The notes below the pieces were generated by a model that did not search any database, was not told where the DNA came from, and worked only from the letters and a program-made list of their open reading frames with translations. From NCBI GenBank assembly GCA_000733355.1, contig JNVV01000005.1, forward strand, positions 154,371 through 218,370: DNA of 64,000 nt, given 5' to 3'. This document shows positions 33,043-44,119 of the stretch, one piece after another. Numbering within the stretch: the stretch's first letter is position 1; each line of letters begins with the position of its first letter. Origin of the DNA: Falciphora oryzae. Its lineage: Eukaryota; Ascomycota; Sordariomycetes; Magnaporthales; Magnaporthaceae. Made by a program: the position numbers and the translations under genes.

Positions 33043-34678
33043 ATTGTGTTGGAGATGGAAGGCAACTTGGGTGGTGTGTGAGGGGATGGAGTATCAAGCA
33101 GGAGGCTCGATGGCTTGAGGTATCAGAGGACTCCCGTGCAATTCTATGATGTATTAAACATCCAGCAGGGTGATCGTCTGCGATCGGCAACCCTTTATAT
33201 CTCTGATACTGGTCACTGCAGGAATGTCAAGCTGCCGTTTGTGGAGGAGGGGGCCCCGGTGGAGCATTACAGCAGGTTCGATTCCGCAAGCCCCGAATAT
33301 GCATGACGAAACATGCCTCCCGTCCATTCCACCGAGGGGACTGGCTTAGAAGAGGGCAGAAAAAAAAAGGCAAACGCGGCATCTTGGCAGGAGCATCTTG
33401 TCCCTCTGCGATGGGGTCGCTTCCTTGCGGGTGGCTGGCGACGCTTGCCGCTTCGGTGGACGCTCGGCATATGCAAGTGCCCGCTTGGGCGTGGCGTAGC
33501 CACTGAGGCAGCCCTTTTGCCAACTTCCATTCTGGAGTGATCTTCGCCCTGTTACAGGTAAAGAGCGCCTGTCCAATGGGGGACGGATGCGAGCGACGCG
33601 GCTTCGCCCTCGCCCACGTGGGTCATGCGGCCATCAACTCCCGACGCCGGGGGGCCTGCCCAGATTGGCTGGCGAAGAGATACCCAGGATGTTTCGTTTC
33701 ACGTCCCGTTGTTTTCCCTCTCGTCCACTGCCATTGTCCAGCAGGCTGAAATAAACCGCACGCGGGTGGAGACCAGGATGGCTGAGGGGTCAAAAAGGCT
33801 GAGCTTTGGATCCCTCATTAGCTGTGACGTGCCGCTGCACCCCTTAATTACTGCACGCCCACGGCTACGAGAATGCGAGAGCCGGATCAAACAACATGGC
33901 CCCCCCAAATATGGGCCCATCCTGGCGGGCAACTGCCGATCGGAATGTGGCGAGTCACCTGCTCTGGACGAAGAGGTCGAGTCACTCGGTATGTCGGCCG
34001 GCGGTGAAGACTGTGCTGCGAGAAAAGGAGAAGAAATGAAAATGGACAAATAAGAATAGGCGAACCCAATTCACGCAATGCGGCAGGCGTGTAAAGATAA
34101 CACCCGAGAATCAAGCCGGTACGCCCTCGCGTCGTGCAGTCGCACAATATAAGGCAATGGCCCTCAGCGTGGGTTATGGCTCAATACCGGCGTCGCGCCC
34201 ACGCTATCCGAGCGCTGTTTTGTTCATGCGGAGCGTCGTTCCAGAACAGGCATGACTTCCCTGATCCCCGGCATTCATTAGAGGTGTTGAATGATGATTC
34301 CGGGTGCTCCTGGGCGGTGTCAAGTCTGGTAGCCAGCCCAGAAACTGCCCTTGTCGGTGTAATGGCATTGGTGTGTGAAAGGCCCGGCTGCCACGTCGGC
34401 CGCGAGAATCCATCTATACTATACAACGACCAGGCAAACGCCGAGGGTATCTCGGCTTCCACAGCATCCAGATAGTTCGTATCTGTGCTATCACATAGCT
34501 GCGCCCACATCTCATACTGGTCCATGCTAACAACAAAAACAACCGAGAACAAAACGCCGATGCAAAGAAACGCTAAACACCATGGCTCTAATAAGACAAA
34601 GACAGGCAAAAACATTGTGGCGGAAAGGCGCTTTGGTACGGCCCGGCTGAAGCGAGACGTCACCGAAAGGGTGAAATC
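33043..34678. other. Intergenic region between the small secreted protein and TUG/UBX genes
   Basis: About 1.6 kb. A TATATC-containing stretch near 33192-33202 lies upstream of the secreted-protein start and could be its core promoter. A B-box-like GGTTCGATTCC at 33274-33284 is not part of a foldable tRNA. A 160-codon minus-strand frame at 34181-34663 adjoins the next gene's end and lacks family features. Confidence 0.45.
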
Positions 34679-36300
34679 TCACTTCTTGCCAGGAAGCTTC
34701 AGCCACTTCGGCATCTTCACCCCTGAAGACGATCCACCCTCGCCCTTGGTAGGTTTGGATGCCGGCGCGGCATCTTTGACTTCCTCATCCGGCACCTCGG
34801 CCGGCACGACTGGCACCGGTATCTGCTGGGCAAGTCTCGCCGCCTCTCCCCTAAGGAAAGGGGCCTTACGGACGGCTTGGGGGACCCCGTCGGCCCAGAC
34901 AACTGTTGCCACCACGCGGCCCTCCAGCCGGTGGTCACGCACGAGGTTGTGTCCCGCGCCCCGCGCATCCTGGAACTCGCCCCGCTTGGAGGCCGGGCTC
35001 ACCAGCTTGAACGGCTGCGACGGGTCCTCCATGACAGAGCGCACCTCGGCGTAGACTGTCGCCGCATCGTCCTCGGGACCGAATGTCCACTGCGCCGACG
35101 TGTTGTCTGGGAATCGCACCTTGATATTCACCTCCTTAACCGCCGCGATCTTGGCCGCCTCTGCAGCCGCCTTCTCGGCAATCTCCTTGTCCGATGGCAG
35201 ACGTTTGTTGTGCGAGTTGGCCTGTAGCCGCTGCTGGTGCAGTTGTGCGTGGACGATTGTCGGCTCGTAAGCAGCGTCTGGGTCCTGTGTCAGCGCCGCG
35301 GCGGGCGTGGCAGAGGAAGGCGCTGCAAATATCTGCACCGCCCTTCCGGGGCCAACGTGATCCTGGGCACCATCAGTGCCAGCACCCATCACCGCCGGCG
35401 CCACCGGCTGTGGGGTTACATCACCGCCGAGGTCAATGAGATCCTCGGTGGGCTGTGATGCGTCCGGTTTTGATTGTTGAGTAGCATTACTCTGCTCTGG
35501 AGCCGATGCGGATGAGGCCGACCCCTCGGCTGGCGCTGAGGGCGCGGATGTTGGTGTAGCTGCTGGTTCAGGTTCGGCGAAGAACTGTTCGATCTGCTGC
35601 ATGGCCTCGTGTAGCGTAAAACCGGACTGCCTGAAGGAGAGGTTCATCAGGACGTTCCCCGAGATGCCCAGCTGAGAAAGCGTCTTTTGGAAGTCGGAGA
35701 GGGACGATATCTCGCGGCCGACAACTAGCAGGACAGGCCCCTCGTGGTACAGCTGCCCGGAGCCGGTGCCCCCGATGGTTTGCGGAATTGCCCTTGCGGT
35801 AAAGTTGAACTGGCGTTTTGGGCCGGGAGCCGGGGCACCGGCGGTGGATGTGGAAGCTCCGCTCTCGAAGTGCCTCAGCATCTTCCATAGCGTGGTGTCG
35901 CTGCGGAATTTCTCGACCAGGCGGCCATTGGGAATGCCGGCGGCTTCGGCCTCGGGGAGTTTCAGGGCGACGGTGATGATGGACGGGCTGTTGGACTTCA
36001 CGACAAGCTCGAGCTTAGCACCGGGGGTAAGGTTGTAGGCTCGGATCTGGTTTGAAAGCTCGAGTTGCCTATTGTTGTGCCTGGAGAGAAGCAGCACAAG
36101 TCCACTGTCAGTGCCGCTTGTCGCAGGGGGCCTGGGCGCAGAAAGAAGGCGTGCGCAGCTCACTTCAACATAAACTTGTCGCTTGAAATGGAAAGTTTCT
36201 TGCATGCTTCCTCCAGCACATCGATCAAGAAGGTGCCCGGGCTAACCTTGACGGTGGCACGTCTGAAGTCGGTCGAGATGACCACCACGCTCATGGACAT
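34679..36300 (-). CDS. UBX-domain protein of the TUG/ASPL (Ubx4-like) family
   Basis: Cofactor of the AAA-ATPase Cdc48/p97. Exons 36300-36164 and 36080-34679 give 512 residues. The N-terminus (1-~75) is the TUG-type ubiquitin-like domain: MSMSVVVISTDFRRATVKV, then LIDVLEEACKKL and NQIRAYNLTPGAKLELV. A second ubiquitin-like stretch near 130-210 contains GGTGSGQLYHEGPVLLV. After a Ser/Ala/Pro-rich linker, the UBX domain (~360-445) has NIKVRFPDNTSAQWTF, ATVYAEVRSVM, FKLVSP and LVRDHRLEGRVVATVVW. The canonical FPR turn of strong Cdc48 binders is not evident; LVSP stands there, as in several TUG members. Known roles are p97 hexamer regulation, ERAD and vesicle trafficking. The gene diverges from pup3. 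Confidence 0.9.
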
Positions 36301-37015
36301 GGTGGCGGTTTGGGAAGCGAGAAGATGGCAAGAGGTGTCGAGATGTTGAAGGGAAAAATAACTCGCTTCAAATAATAAAACAGATATGCAAAGTGGGCAA
36401 TAGACAAGTTAAGATATAGCAGGTTCTCGAAGTCTCAAGTTTGCTTCGTAAACCAGCACGCCGAGTTAGCCTTCTCGCCGCGGAGTGAGCAGGATGGTGG
36501 GGTTCAGTGGCCGCCCACGCAAGGCGGCGCTGCCTGCACGCGCTGCAGTAAAGGCACCCATTGAGTGCCTGAGCGACGCTCACCCGAAGCTCCAAAGCTC
36601 AGACCACAAACTGGTACGTCGGAGTATCTGGACCCACCCAGCCAACCAGAAGTTGAGAACCTGGTTCGCGGAGCTGGGGGGCAGACACGCCAGCCAGGCG
36701 TTGCCTTGCGCTTCCACCCTCGCCTTGCAGCGCCCGCAGCCAGCCAGCTGGGAGAGCTACCGCAATAGACGGCCGCAGCCCCAACGACGAAAACGACGAC
36801 GACGACGACGACGACGGCACGACTTCCCCACTCCACCAGACACGAGACGTTTCTCAACCGGCACCCGACCCTTGAGAACCGCACGTATATTCTCACGCCT
36901 CTGGACAGGCACAGAGTCCAGACGACGACGCAAACGGAGCCCTCAATTCCGCCGCCTCCGCTAATCGCAGCTTCGTGAACCACCGCCTCCGCCAGGGGAG
37001 CTCATCACCGCCGCC
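36301..37015. other. Divergent promoter between TUG/UBX gene and pup3
   Basis: About 715 bases. Contains a (CGA)n microsatellite (about 36792-36817) and a CA/GC-rich leader before the pup3 ATG. Both genes act in the ubiquitin-proteasome system, so co-regulation is conceivable. No PACE-like element (GGTGGCAAA) was noticed. Confidence 0.45.
36792..36817. repeat. (CGA)n trinucleotide microsatellite
   Basis: About eight tandem CGA units in the intergenic leader upstream of pup3, with imperfect copies on the left flank. Seen directly in the sequence. Confidence 0.8.
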
Positions 37016-38002
37016 ATGGTAACAAAGCCCGCCGCATCTTTCTCTGTCTATACACCTTTGCGTCTGGTTATTGGACATAAGCTAACATGTGAACTTGCAG
37101 TCGTCTCCTTTCTCAATAAGTCAGTCTTCCCCTCACTGCGCTCTCTCTGGTGGAGCTCTATCAACTTCGAAACCACCACCATGATCTAGACCTAGACGGC
37201 CTCCCCCCGGCCGGCCGGCGGACTTCTGCCGCCATATAAGGATTGTCACTGATACAGTACCTCTCACACCCCAAAACAGACGGCGGTGCCTGCGTCGCCA
37301 TGGTGGGCAAGGACTGCGTCGCCATCGCCTGCGACCTCCGGCTGGGCATGCAGGCCCTGACCGTGTCCAACAACTTCCCCAAGATCTTCCAGTACGGCGA
37401 CGTCTTCCTGGGCCTGACGGGCCTGGCCACCGACGTCTCGACCGTCTCGGACCTGTTCCGCTACAAGGTCAACATGTACCGCCTGCGCGAGGAGCGCAAC
37501 ATCGCGCCCCGCACCTTCGCCAACCTCGTCTCGAGCTCCCTCTACGAGCGCCGCTTCGGCCCCTACTTTGTCAGCCCCGTCGTCGCCGGCCTCGACCCAA
37601 AGACCTCCCAGCCCTTCATCTGCGGCTTCGACTCCATCGGCTGCATCGACTTCGCAAAGGACTTCATCGTCAGCGGCACCGCCAGCGAGCAGCTTTTCGG
37701 CATGTGCGAGAGTCTGTGGGAGCCCAACCTGGTATGTCTTTGCTGCGTCGTTGCGCAGGAGCCTTTCTCTCCATCCTCCTTTCGACTTCCTCCCCGCAAC
37801 TTTTTTCTTACCATACATACATGTCCTCATGGCTGACCATATTCCCCCTGTAACTCAGGAGCCCGAGGATCTCTTCGAGACCATCTCGCAGGCTCTGCTG
37901 AGCGCCGTCGACCGTGACGCTCTCTCAGGATGGGGTGCCCACGTTTACATCATTGAGAAGGGCAAGGTCACCAAGAGATTACTTAAGGGCCGGCAAGACT
38001 AG
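37016..38002 (+). CDS. pup3: 20S proteasome subunit beta-3 (Pup3)
   Basis: Non-catalytic beta subunit of the 20S core. Four exons: 37016-37018 (ATG only), 37101-37119 (19 nt), 37280-37731 and 37859-38002 give 205 residues, the same length as yeast Pup3. The joined N-terminus MSSPFSINGGACVAMVGKD is characteristic of beta-3, which lacks a propeptide and the catalytic Thr1. Further marks are CVAIACDLRLGMQALTVS, VFLGLTGLATDVST, LYERRFGPYFVSPVVAGLD and CIDFAKDFIVSGTASEQL. The two tiny 5' exons are required to build the conserved start. All borders are GT-AG. The gene converges on the SERCA gene and diverges from the TUG/UBX gene. Confidence 0.95.
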
Positions 38003-38551
38003 AGCAGTGGCGGCTCAGGCGTGAAAAGATGGGAAAGGGTCTGGTAATGCCACGTCGGCGCCATTATATGGCCGAAGCAGCAATCCAGAATAAGGGCACA
38101 CTATTTGCCCGGTTTCTATGACATAGACCTAGGTGATGAGAAACCTCCCATATGCACTGGGTATTTGGGCTCGGCCCTGCCCCGTTGACTTGCTGCACTG
38201 TACCAATAGACTTCAGCTTGAAATGACGCCGGTTTGCCCTTGTGCACCAGCCCGAGGATTTGTGCGCAGAAAGATGTCTCCAATACACCCAAGGAACATA
38301 GCAGATCAACATCAAGGGGTCAGCATGGGGACGCGGCTGCCTTGATATGCAGACAGAGTCGTCTCAATGAGTTATCAGATTAAATCCAGCGCCAACGACG
38401 CCACGCACACTAAATCTATTTTTATCGGGTTGGTCCCCGACCCGTGGCCATCTATGTACAAAGAGGTAGGTGGCTAAATGGGCTCTAAATATGCTGCTGC
38501 GAGTTTCTATGAGTCTAGCGTGAGACCATGACGTTCACGAGCATGCAATCT
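38003..38551. other. Convergent intergenic region pup3/SERCA
   Basis: About 550 bases between two stop codons; should contain both 3' UTRs. No gene or repeat recognised. Confidence 0.6.
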
Positions 38552-41500
38552 TTACTGCTCCTTCTTGGCAGTCGTGACAGCACCCGTTGTCTTATGCATG
38601 AAGAATTGGCGCTCGATGAGCTTGAGGACCTCATCAATGAGACTGCACATGAATTGTCAGCAAAACCGTTATGACGCAGGGAAAAGGGGGATCGGATAGC
38701 AGTCGAAGCACGTACATAACAGGAGCGCTGATGTATAGCACTGCCTTCCACTCGAGCCAGTTGAGAGGAAGGATTGAGAAAAGGCTCTGAAGAATGGGCG
38801 TGTACAGCAGAGCAAAGTGCAGCGCCATGGACAGACCAATGGCGTAAACAAGAATCATGTTCTCCCAGAGAGGAAGGGTGAGCAGCGACTCGCTCGAGGA
38901 CAGCGCGTTCATGGCGTTGAACATCTCAATGACAACCAGGATGGACAGAGAGACGGTGGACGCCGACTTGGCCATATCATTGGTGAACATGGAGCAGCCG
39001 ATCTCGGGGAACTGCGACGAGCAGCGGTGGAAGTTGGAGAGCTGAGAGAAGGTGATCTGCGGGCCCTCCGGGTTGTACATGAACCACCAAGCGTAGCCGG
39101 CCACAGTGGCCAGGCCGACATAGGTGCCGATGATCAGATAGCGAAGGAACAGCCAGCCGCCGATCAGGGGCTCATCACGCTTACGAGGCTGGCGCCTCAT
39201 GATGTCGTGGTCCGGAGGGTTGAACGACAGGGCTGTGGCAGGAAGACCGTCGGTGACCAGGTTGACCCAGAGGAGCTGAACGGGAATCAGGGCCTCAGGC
39301 ATGCCAAGAGCCGCCGTCAAGAAGATGGACACAACCTCGCCGATGTTGGACGAGATGAGGTAACGGATGAACTGCTGGGTGTTGTTGTAGATGGAGCGAC
39401 CTTCCTCGATGGCAGACTCGATAGTAGCAAAGTTATCATCGGCGAGAACCATGTCGGCGGCAAGCTTCGAGACATCAGTGCCAGATCCCATGGCAACACC
39501 AATGTCGGCCTTCTTCAGAGCGGGAGCGTCGTTGACACCGTCACCAGTCATGGCAACGACTTCGCCGAGGGACTGCAGGAGATCGACCAGCTTGGACTTG
39601 TGACTCGGCTCGACACGGGAGAACAGCGACGCGGTCTTGGCGGCCTCGAGCTGCTCGCTCGGGGTGAGGTTGTCGAACTCCCTGCCAGTGTAGCTCTTGC
39701 CCTTGAGGTCCTCAAACTCGCCAAACACTCCGATCTGGCGGCAGATGCTCTCAGCCGTGTTGCGGTTGTCGCCAGTGATGACAACGACCCGGATGCCTGC
39801 GTCCTTGCACTTCTTGATAGAGCCAGCGACCTCGGGCCGCGGAGGGTCGAGCATGCCAATCAAGCCCAGGAGAGTCATGTTCTGTTCCAGTTGCGCATAC
39901 TCGGACGTCGACTTGGCATTCTTGATCAACGGGTTGCTGGAGACATCGTCAACGGCTGCCAGGGCGATAACACGGAGGCCGCGGTTGCCGTAATCGACAA
40001 CCTCCTTGAGAAGTAGGTCGGAAAGCTTCTTGTCGAGTGGGACCTTCTTGGCGTCGGCGCCCACGAGAGTGTGCGTGCAACGCTCCAGGATAGACTCGGG
40101 CGCCCCCTTGACCAGGAGCCGGGGGTCACCGCCGTTCTTGACCAGGACAGACATGCTCTTGCGGTCGCGGGAGAACTCATAGGTGGCGAGACGCTGGTTG
40201 TTTTTCTCGTACCAGGCGCTGGCGTAATGAACGCGGTCCTCGGGGTGGCACTCCTGGGGCGGGCAAGGTCCAAGCTTCTCAACCAGAACACGGAGGGCTC
40301 CCTCGGTGGGCTCGCCGACGTTGGAGTAAGCACCAGACCGGGCATCGTAGGCAATGCGGGCGTCGTTGCAAAGGGCGGCGACCTCGGCCATGCGCCTGAC
40401 CGTGGTAGATGTCTGGGGCACATCCCGGACGACCTTTCCGGCCCGGCTGATGTCGCCGCGGGGAGCGAAAGTAGTGCCTTCGACGTCCAGCTCCTCCAGA
40501 TCCGAGCCGTCCTCCTTGATGTAGACGATCTTGCTCACGCTCATCTGGTTCGTGGTCAGAGTTCCAGTCTTGTCAGAGCAGATAACGCTGCAGCTGCCCA
40601 GGGTCTCGACCGAGGGCAGACTCCGGACGACGGCGTTCTTGGCAGCCATCTTGCGCGTTCCCAGGGCCAGGCAAGTGGTGATGACGACGGCCAAGCCCTC
40701 AGGGATAGCGGCGACGCCGAGCGAGACGGCAATCTTGAGGTAGTAAATGGCACCCTTGGTCCAGTTTCCGTGGCTGGGGTCCTTGAAGTGAGGGATGTTG
40801 ATGAGCCAGACGAGCACGCAAATGACGGTGATAACCTTGGCGAGCTGGTCGCCGAAGTCGTTGAGCTTCTGCTTCAGCGGGGTGGGCTCCGAAATCTGGG
40901 CCGTGATGCTCTCGTGAATGTCGCCGATAGCCGTGTTGGAGCCTGTCAGAACCACGACCGCATTGGCGCGGCCAGTCACGACGGTGGTGCCCGAGAACAG
41001 CATGTTGACCTGGTCCTGCTTGACGGCGCGCTCATCCTTGACCACGGCGGATGCATCCTTGCCCACACTCTCGCTCTCTCCGGTCAGGATGGCCTGGTCA
41101 ACGGCGAAGCTGTTGCTCTTGATGAACAGCAGGCGGCAGTCGGCGGGGATACGGTCGCCGACAGAGACGGAAATGATGTCACCGGGGACTAGCTCTTCGG
41201 CCTTGACGCGCGACACCTGGCCGCCGTTGCGCACGACATTGGCTTCGTTGGCCGAGTATTCTTGCAGGGCCGCAATGGCCTTCTCCGCACTGCTCTCCTG
41301 AGAGACCCCGACGACGGCGTTGAGGATGAGGATGGTGAGAATCTGGAGCAAAGAGATACGCGCATTATTAGCAAACCATCCGCAGAAACACCCGTCTTTT
41401 CCATTGACCTTGTTGCCAGATGTTTCTTGGGGAGGTAGGTCGGCACTTACGACGGCAGGATCGACAAACGCGCTCCAGCCCTCCTCCTCTTCAAAGAGCG

Positions 41501-41857
41501 CAAGGACGAAGGACACGGCGGCTGAGCCCAGGAGGATGATGACCAGTTGGTCCTTGAACTGCTCTAGGATGAGCTCCCATAGGGGAGTTGGTGGCTCCTC
41601 GGCAATGGCTGTATTGGAGATCTTCTGGTTAGCAGGCCGCGCAGTTGTTCCATGCTTTGCGCTTCAGCTGGGAGGCGGCGCAAGCGAGCGAGCCAGACAT
41701 GTTCTTCTTGCTGCGCAGGAGGGCCAATGCGTTTCTCACCATTCTTGCCGTGCTTGGCTCTCAGCTCGACGACTTGGTCCTCCGTCAAGCCAGCCACCGG
41801 GTCTACGCCGAGGCTAGCAACGACCGAGTCGGTCGAATGCGTGAAGGCGTTCTCCAT
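38552..41857 (-). CDS. nca1: SERCA-type Ca2+-ATPase (P-type IIA)
   Basis: ER/secretory-pathway calcium pump. Exons 41857-41740, 41608-41451, 41342-38716 and 38642-38552 give 997 residues, normal for SERCA. N-terminus [33 protein letters not shown] before M1. Actuator TGES near 178, M4 motif [19 protein letters not shown], phosphorylation loop [14 protein letters not shown] (Asp ~350), nucleotide site [13 protein letters not shown], hinge [22 protein letters not shown] (~692) and M5-M6 [17 protein letters not shown] and [19 protein letters not shown]. The last exon supplies [17 protein letters not shown]. Calcium-site residues of M4-M6 are present, so it should be active. It matches the NCA-1 type of Neurospora rather than PMR1 or the plasma-membrane PMCA type, which has a calmodulin tail. 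Confidence 0.95.
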
Positions 41858-44119
41858 TTGTTTTCTTGCTATTCTTTCTGGGGCGAGCGCATTCAGGGCG
41901 GGAGAGATTGAGCGGAAACGCGAGGCTGAGACCTTTTCTTCTGCTCCCTCCGCAGGCAAGAACCTAGGTTCTCAAAAAAGCTAGATGAACCCCCAGGGCC
42001 AAGTGTCCAGCCCTCTGTCTGGTCTTCTGCTGCTTACGTGTGTGACGACAAAACAAGGCCTCACTTCCAGACGAGGCGCAATGTTGTGAACTGTAGACAG
42101 GAAGGAGAAGAAGAAAAAAAGAGAAGAGAAGTGAGAAATTGAGGTAGGATCAATGCCGAGAGAAAATGGCACCCCAAAGCTGGACGCAAGTGAAGGACAG
42201 AATGGATACAGCAGAGTCAAGCTTCCCGCAGGAAGGTTGCGTCGTCGCCTTTCAAAACGTGTTAACTTCCAATGGTTGGAAGGGCCGCCCCGCCCAATTG
42301 GAATCCTGGATGCGCGTGTAGCCCAGGTCCAGCGGCCCAGTGCGGAATTGCGGCTCTTGGCCCGCAGGCGTGGATTGAAACTCCATTGAACTCCGCCCTG
42401 GCCCCGGTTCCGACAGAGGAAACAAACCGCCTCCACACAGTATGCGAGAGGATGCGATCTGCCCTGCGTTTACGACCATTTCGCTGTCCTTTTTGTATGG
42501 GTATCCACAATAATTGCATCTGGCTTGCAAAGCAAACGCCCCAGGCCAGATCCATGGCCTTCCACCATGGTCCACAACGGCTCTCGGTATCGACACCGGA
42601 AACCTCTCTGACGCTTGCGGGGTGGGGGCCGCGTGTGCTCGGCCCGTCTTTCTGAATGGCCGGAGCTTGTCCCTGGTCGGAGGGCCAGCTGGAGAAGGCG
42701 GCGCGTGAGTCGCCCTCGGGCGTGCGCAAGTCATAGAGTATCACCCTTGACGATTTGTCGTTATGTAATATCCTCTCCTTTCTGGGGTCTCTGCATTCCT
42801 GCTCCTGAGTTTTCCCTTTCGAACTACCTAAGGTACCTAGATTCACTCTCTCCTGAAAACCGGCTCTCGACTCACAAAGCCCCCGTCGCTTAGCCAATGC
42901 AAGTTCCGAACCAACAAACTCTCAGGGGAAAGTGTAGGCGACAGCGAGCCGCTAATTGGCCACCGGCCTCGAGTAAGGCTGCCGCACTTGCAGCAAGTGT
43001 TCTGGTTTCACGCAATCCCTACGCCATCAATGTGGGGGACTCTGCCTGGTGTGCTTTGCAGCTGAGAACCACGCTGACACGAAAACGCCATTCCATGGGT
43101 CTCGATCCATTCGTCTCGCCTCCACTCTTTGCAAGTATTGCCTTCCATGCTCCTCGGGTCTTTCTTTCTCGATGCATCTCATCTGTTTCTTACAGGTGTC
43201 CGATGATTTCTTTGTAGAAGGTTTTTATATATAGATTTCAGGAGCTACTATTACCATTGGATCTCGCGAATTTGGGGGTAATCCGATAAAAGTGGGCCAC
43301 CCCGTCCAGTGTGTGAAGCTTCCGCGTGTTGCGCAGAGAAAATAGATTCACCCCTGTGATCTGATGTGCTGACCCATGGTTGGGCTACAGGTAGAAAAAT
43401 AACGAAAAAGAGGGACTTCACCCAGCCCAGCCACAGGCCACAGCTGCGCACGCACCCCAGCCGGGCAGGAAAAGCGGCATCTGCTGCCAATCAATGTTCC
43501 TCGTTCCTCAAACGCAAATTGGTGGTAACTCGGTGTTGCCGAATCGGCTGTGGGGACCAATTGATTGCCAGTTGGCGGCATACGATGATGGATCTAGTGA
43601 CATCATTGTTCCAGACTCGATCAGAATGCTAGGTGGAACGCGCCAACCTAGCCTCGTGCCTCGCTACCACCAACCACCTCGGCCGCACGGGAAGAAGCAA
43701 ACATTAGAATAATCCCATTTATTGGGCCACTCTCCAAACACCGAGGCTTCTGCGACAAAGGCCGTACATGCGTGTTCAGTCTGACAAGATGAGCTAAAGG
43801 TCAAGACGGGTTGACTTTACACGCACGGATGCAGACCGTATCCAATCGAGTGGGTTCCCATCAGGGCTGCCGCGCAGTTGAAAGCAAGCTTCAAGGCCAG
43901 TATAGCATGGTATCATTTTGATTACACAGAGTATCTCCCGCCCGCGACCGCCGTTCGATCCCATCTCAAGCCCATAACTCCCAAGACGCCTCTGTACGAA
44001 CAAGGGAGGTACCGCTAACCTTGGCAGGTATATAGTAGAGGGGTTGGCAGACTCGAGCCCCATATATAGCAAAAGAAAACAGGAAACTCCCGCCAGACAG
44101 GAACAACATGTTCTTTTCG
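41858..44119. other. Long intergenic region between SERCA promoter and sec10 terminus
   Basis: About 2.3 kb between two minus-strand genes. The first few hundred bases are probably the SERCA leader, with A-rich sequence near 42108-42122. A CTAAGGTACCTAG element lies at about 42828-42840. Open frames on the minus strand (e.g. 42262-42897) have no recognisable domains. Likely promoter plus spacer. Confidence 0.5.

Noticed and set aside
33263..33300. Possible tRNA gene from a GGTTCGATTCC B-box match
   Set aside because: The flanking bases do not form a T-stem or acceptor stem, and no A box lies at the right distance.
34181..34663. 160-codon minus-strand ORF next to the TUG/UBX gene
   Set aside because: Its start is not an ATG-based frame with support, it lies in the neighbour's 3' region, and no family or splice evidence exists.
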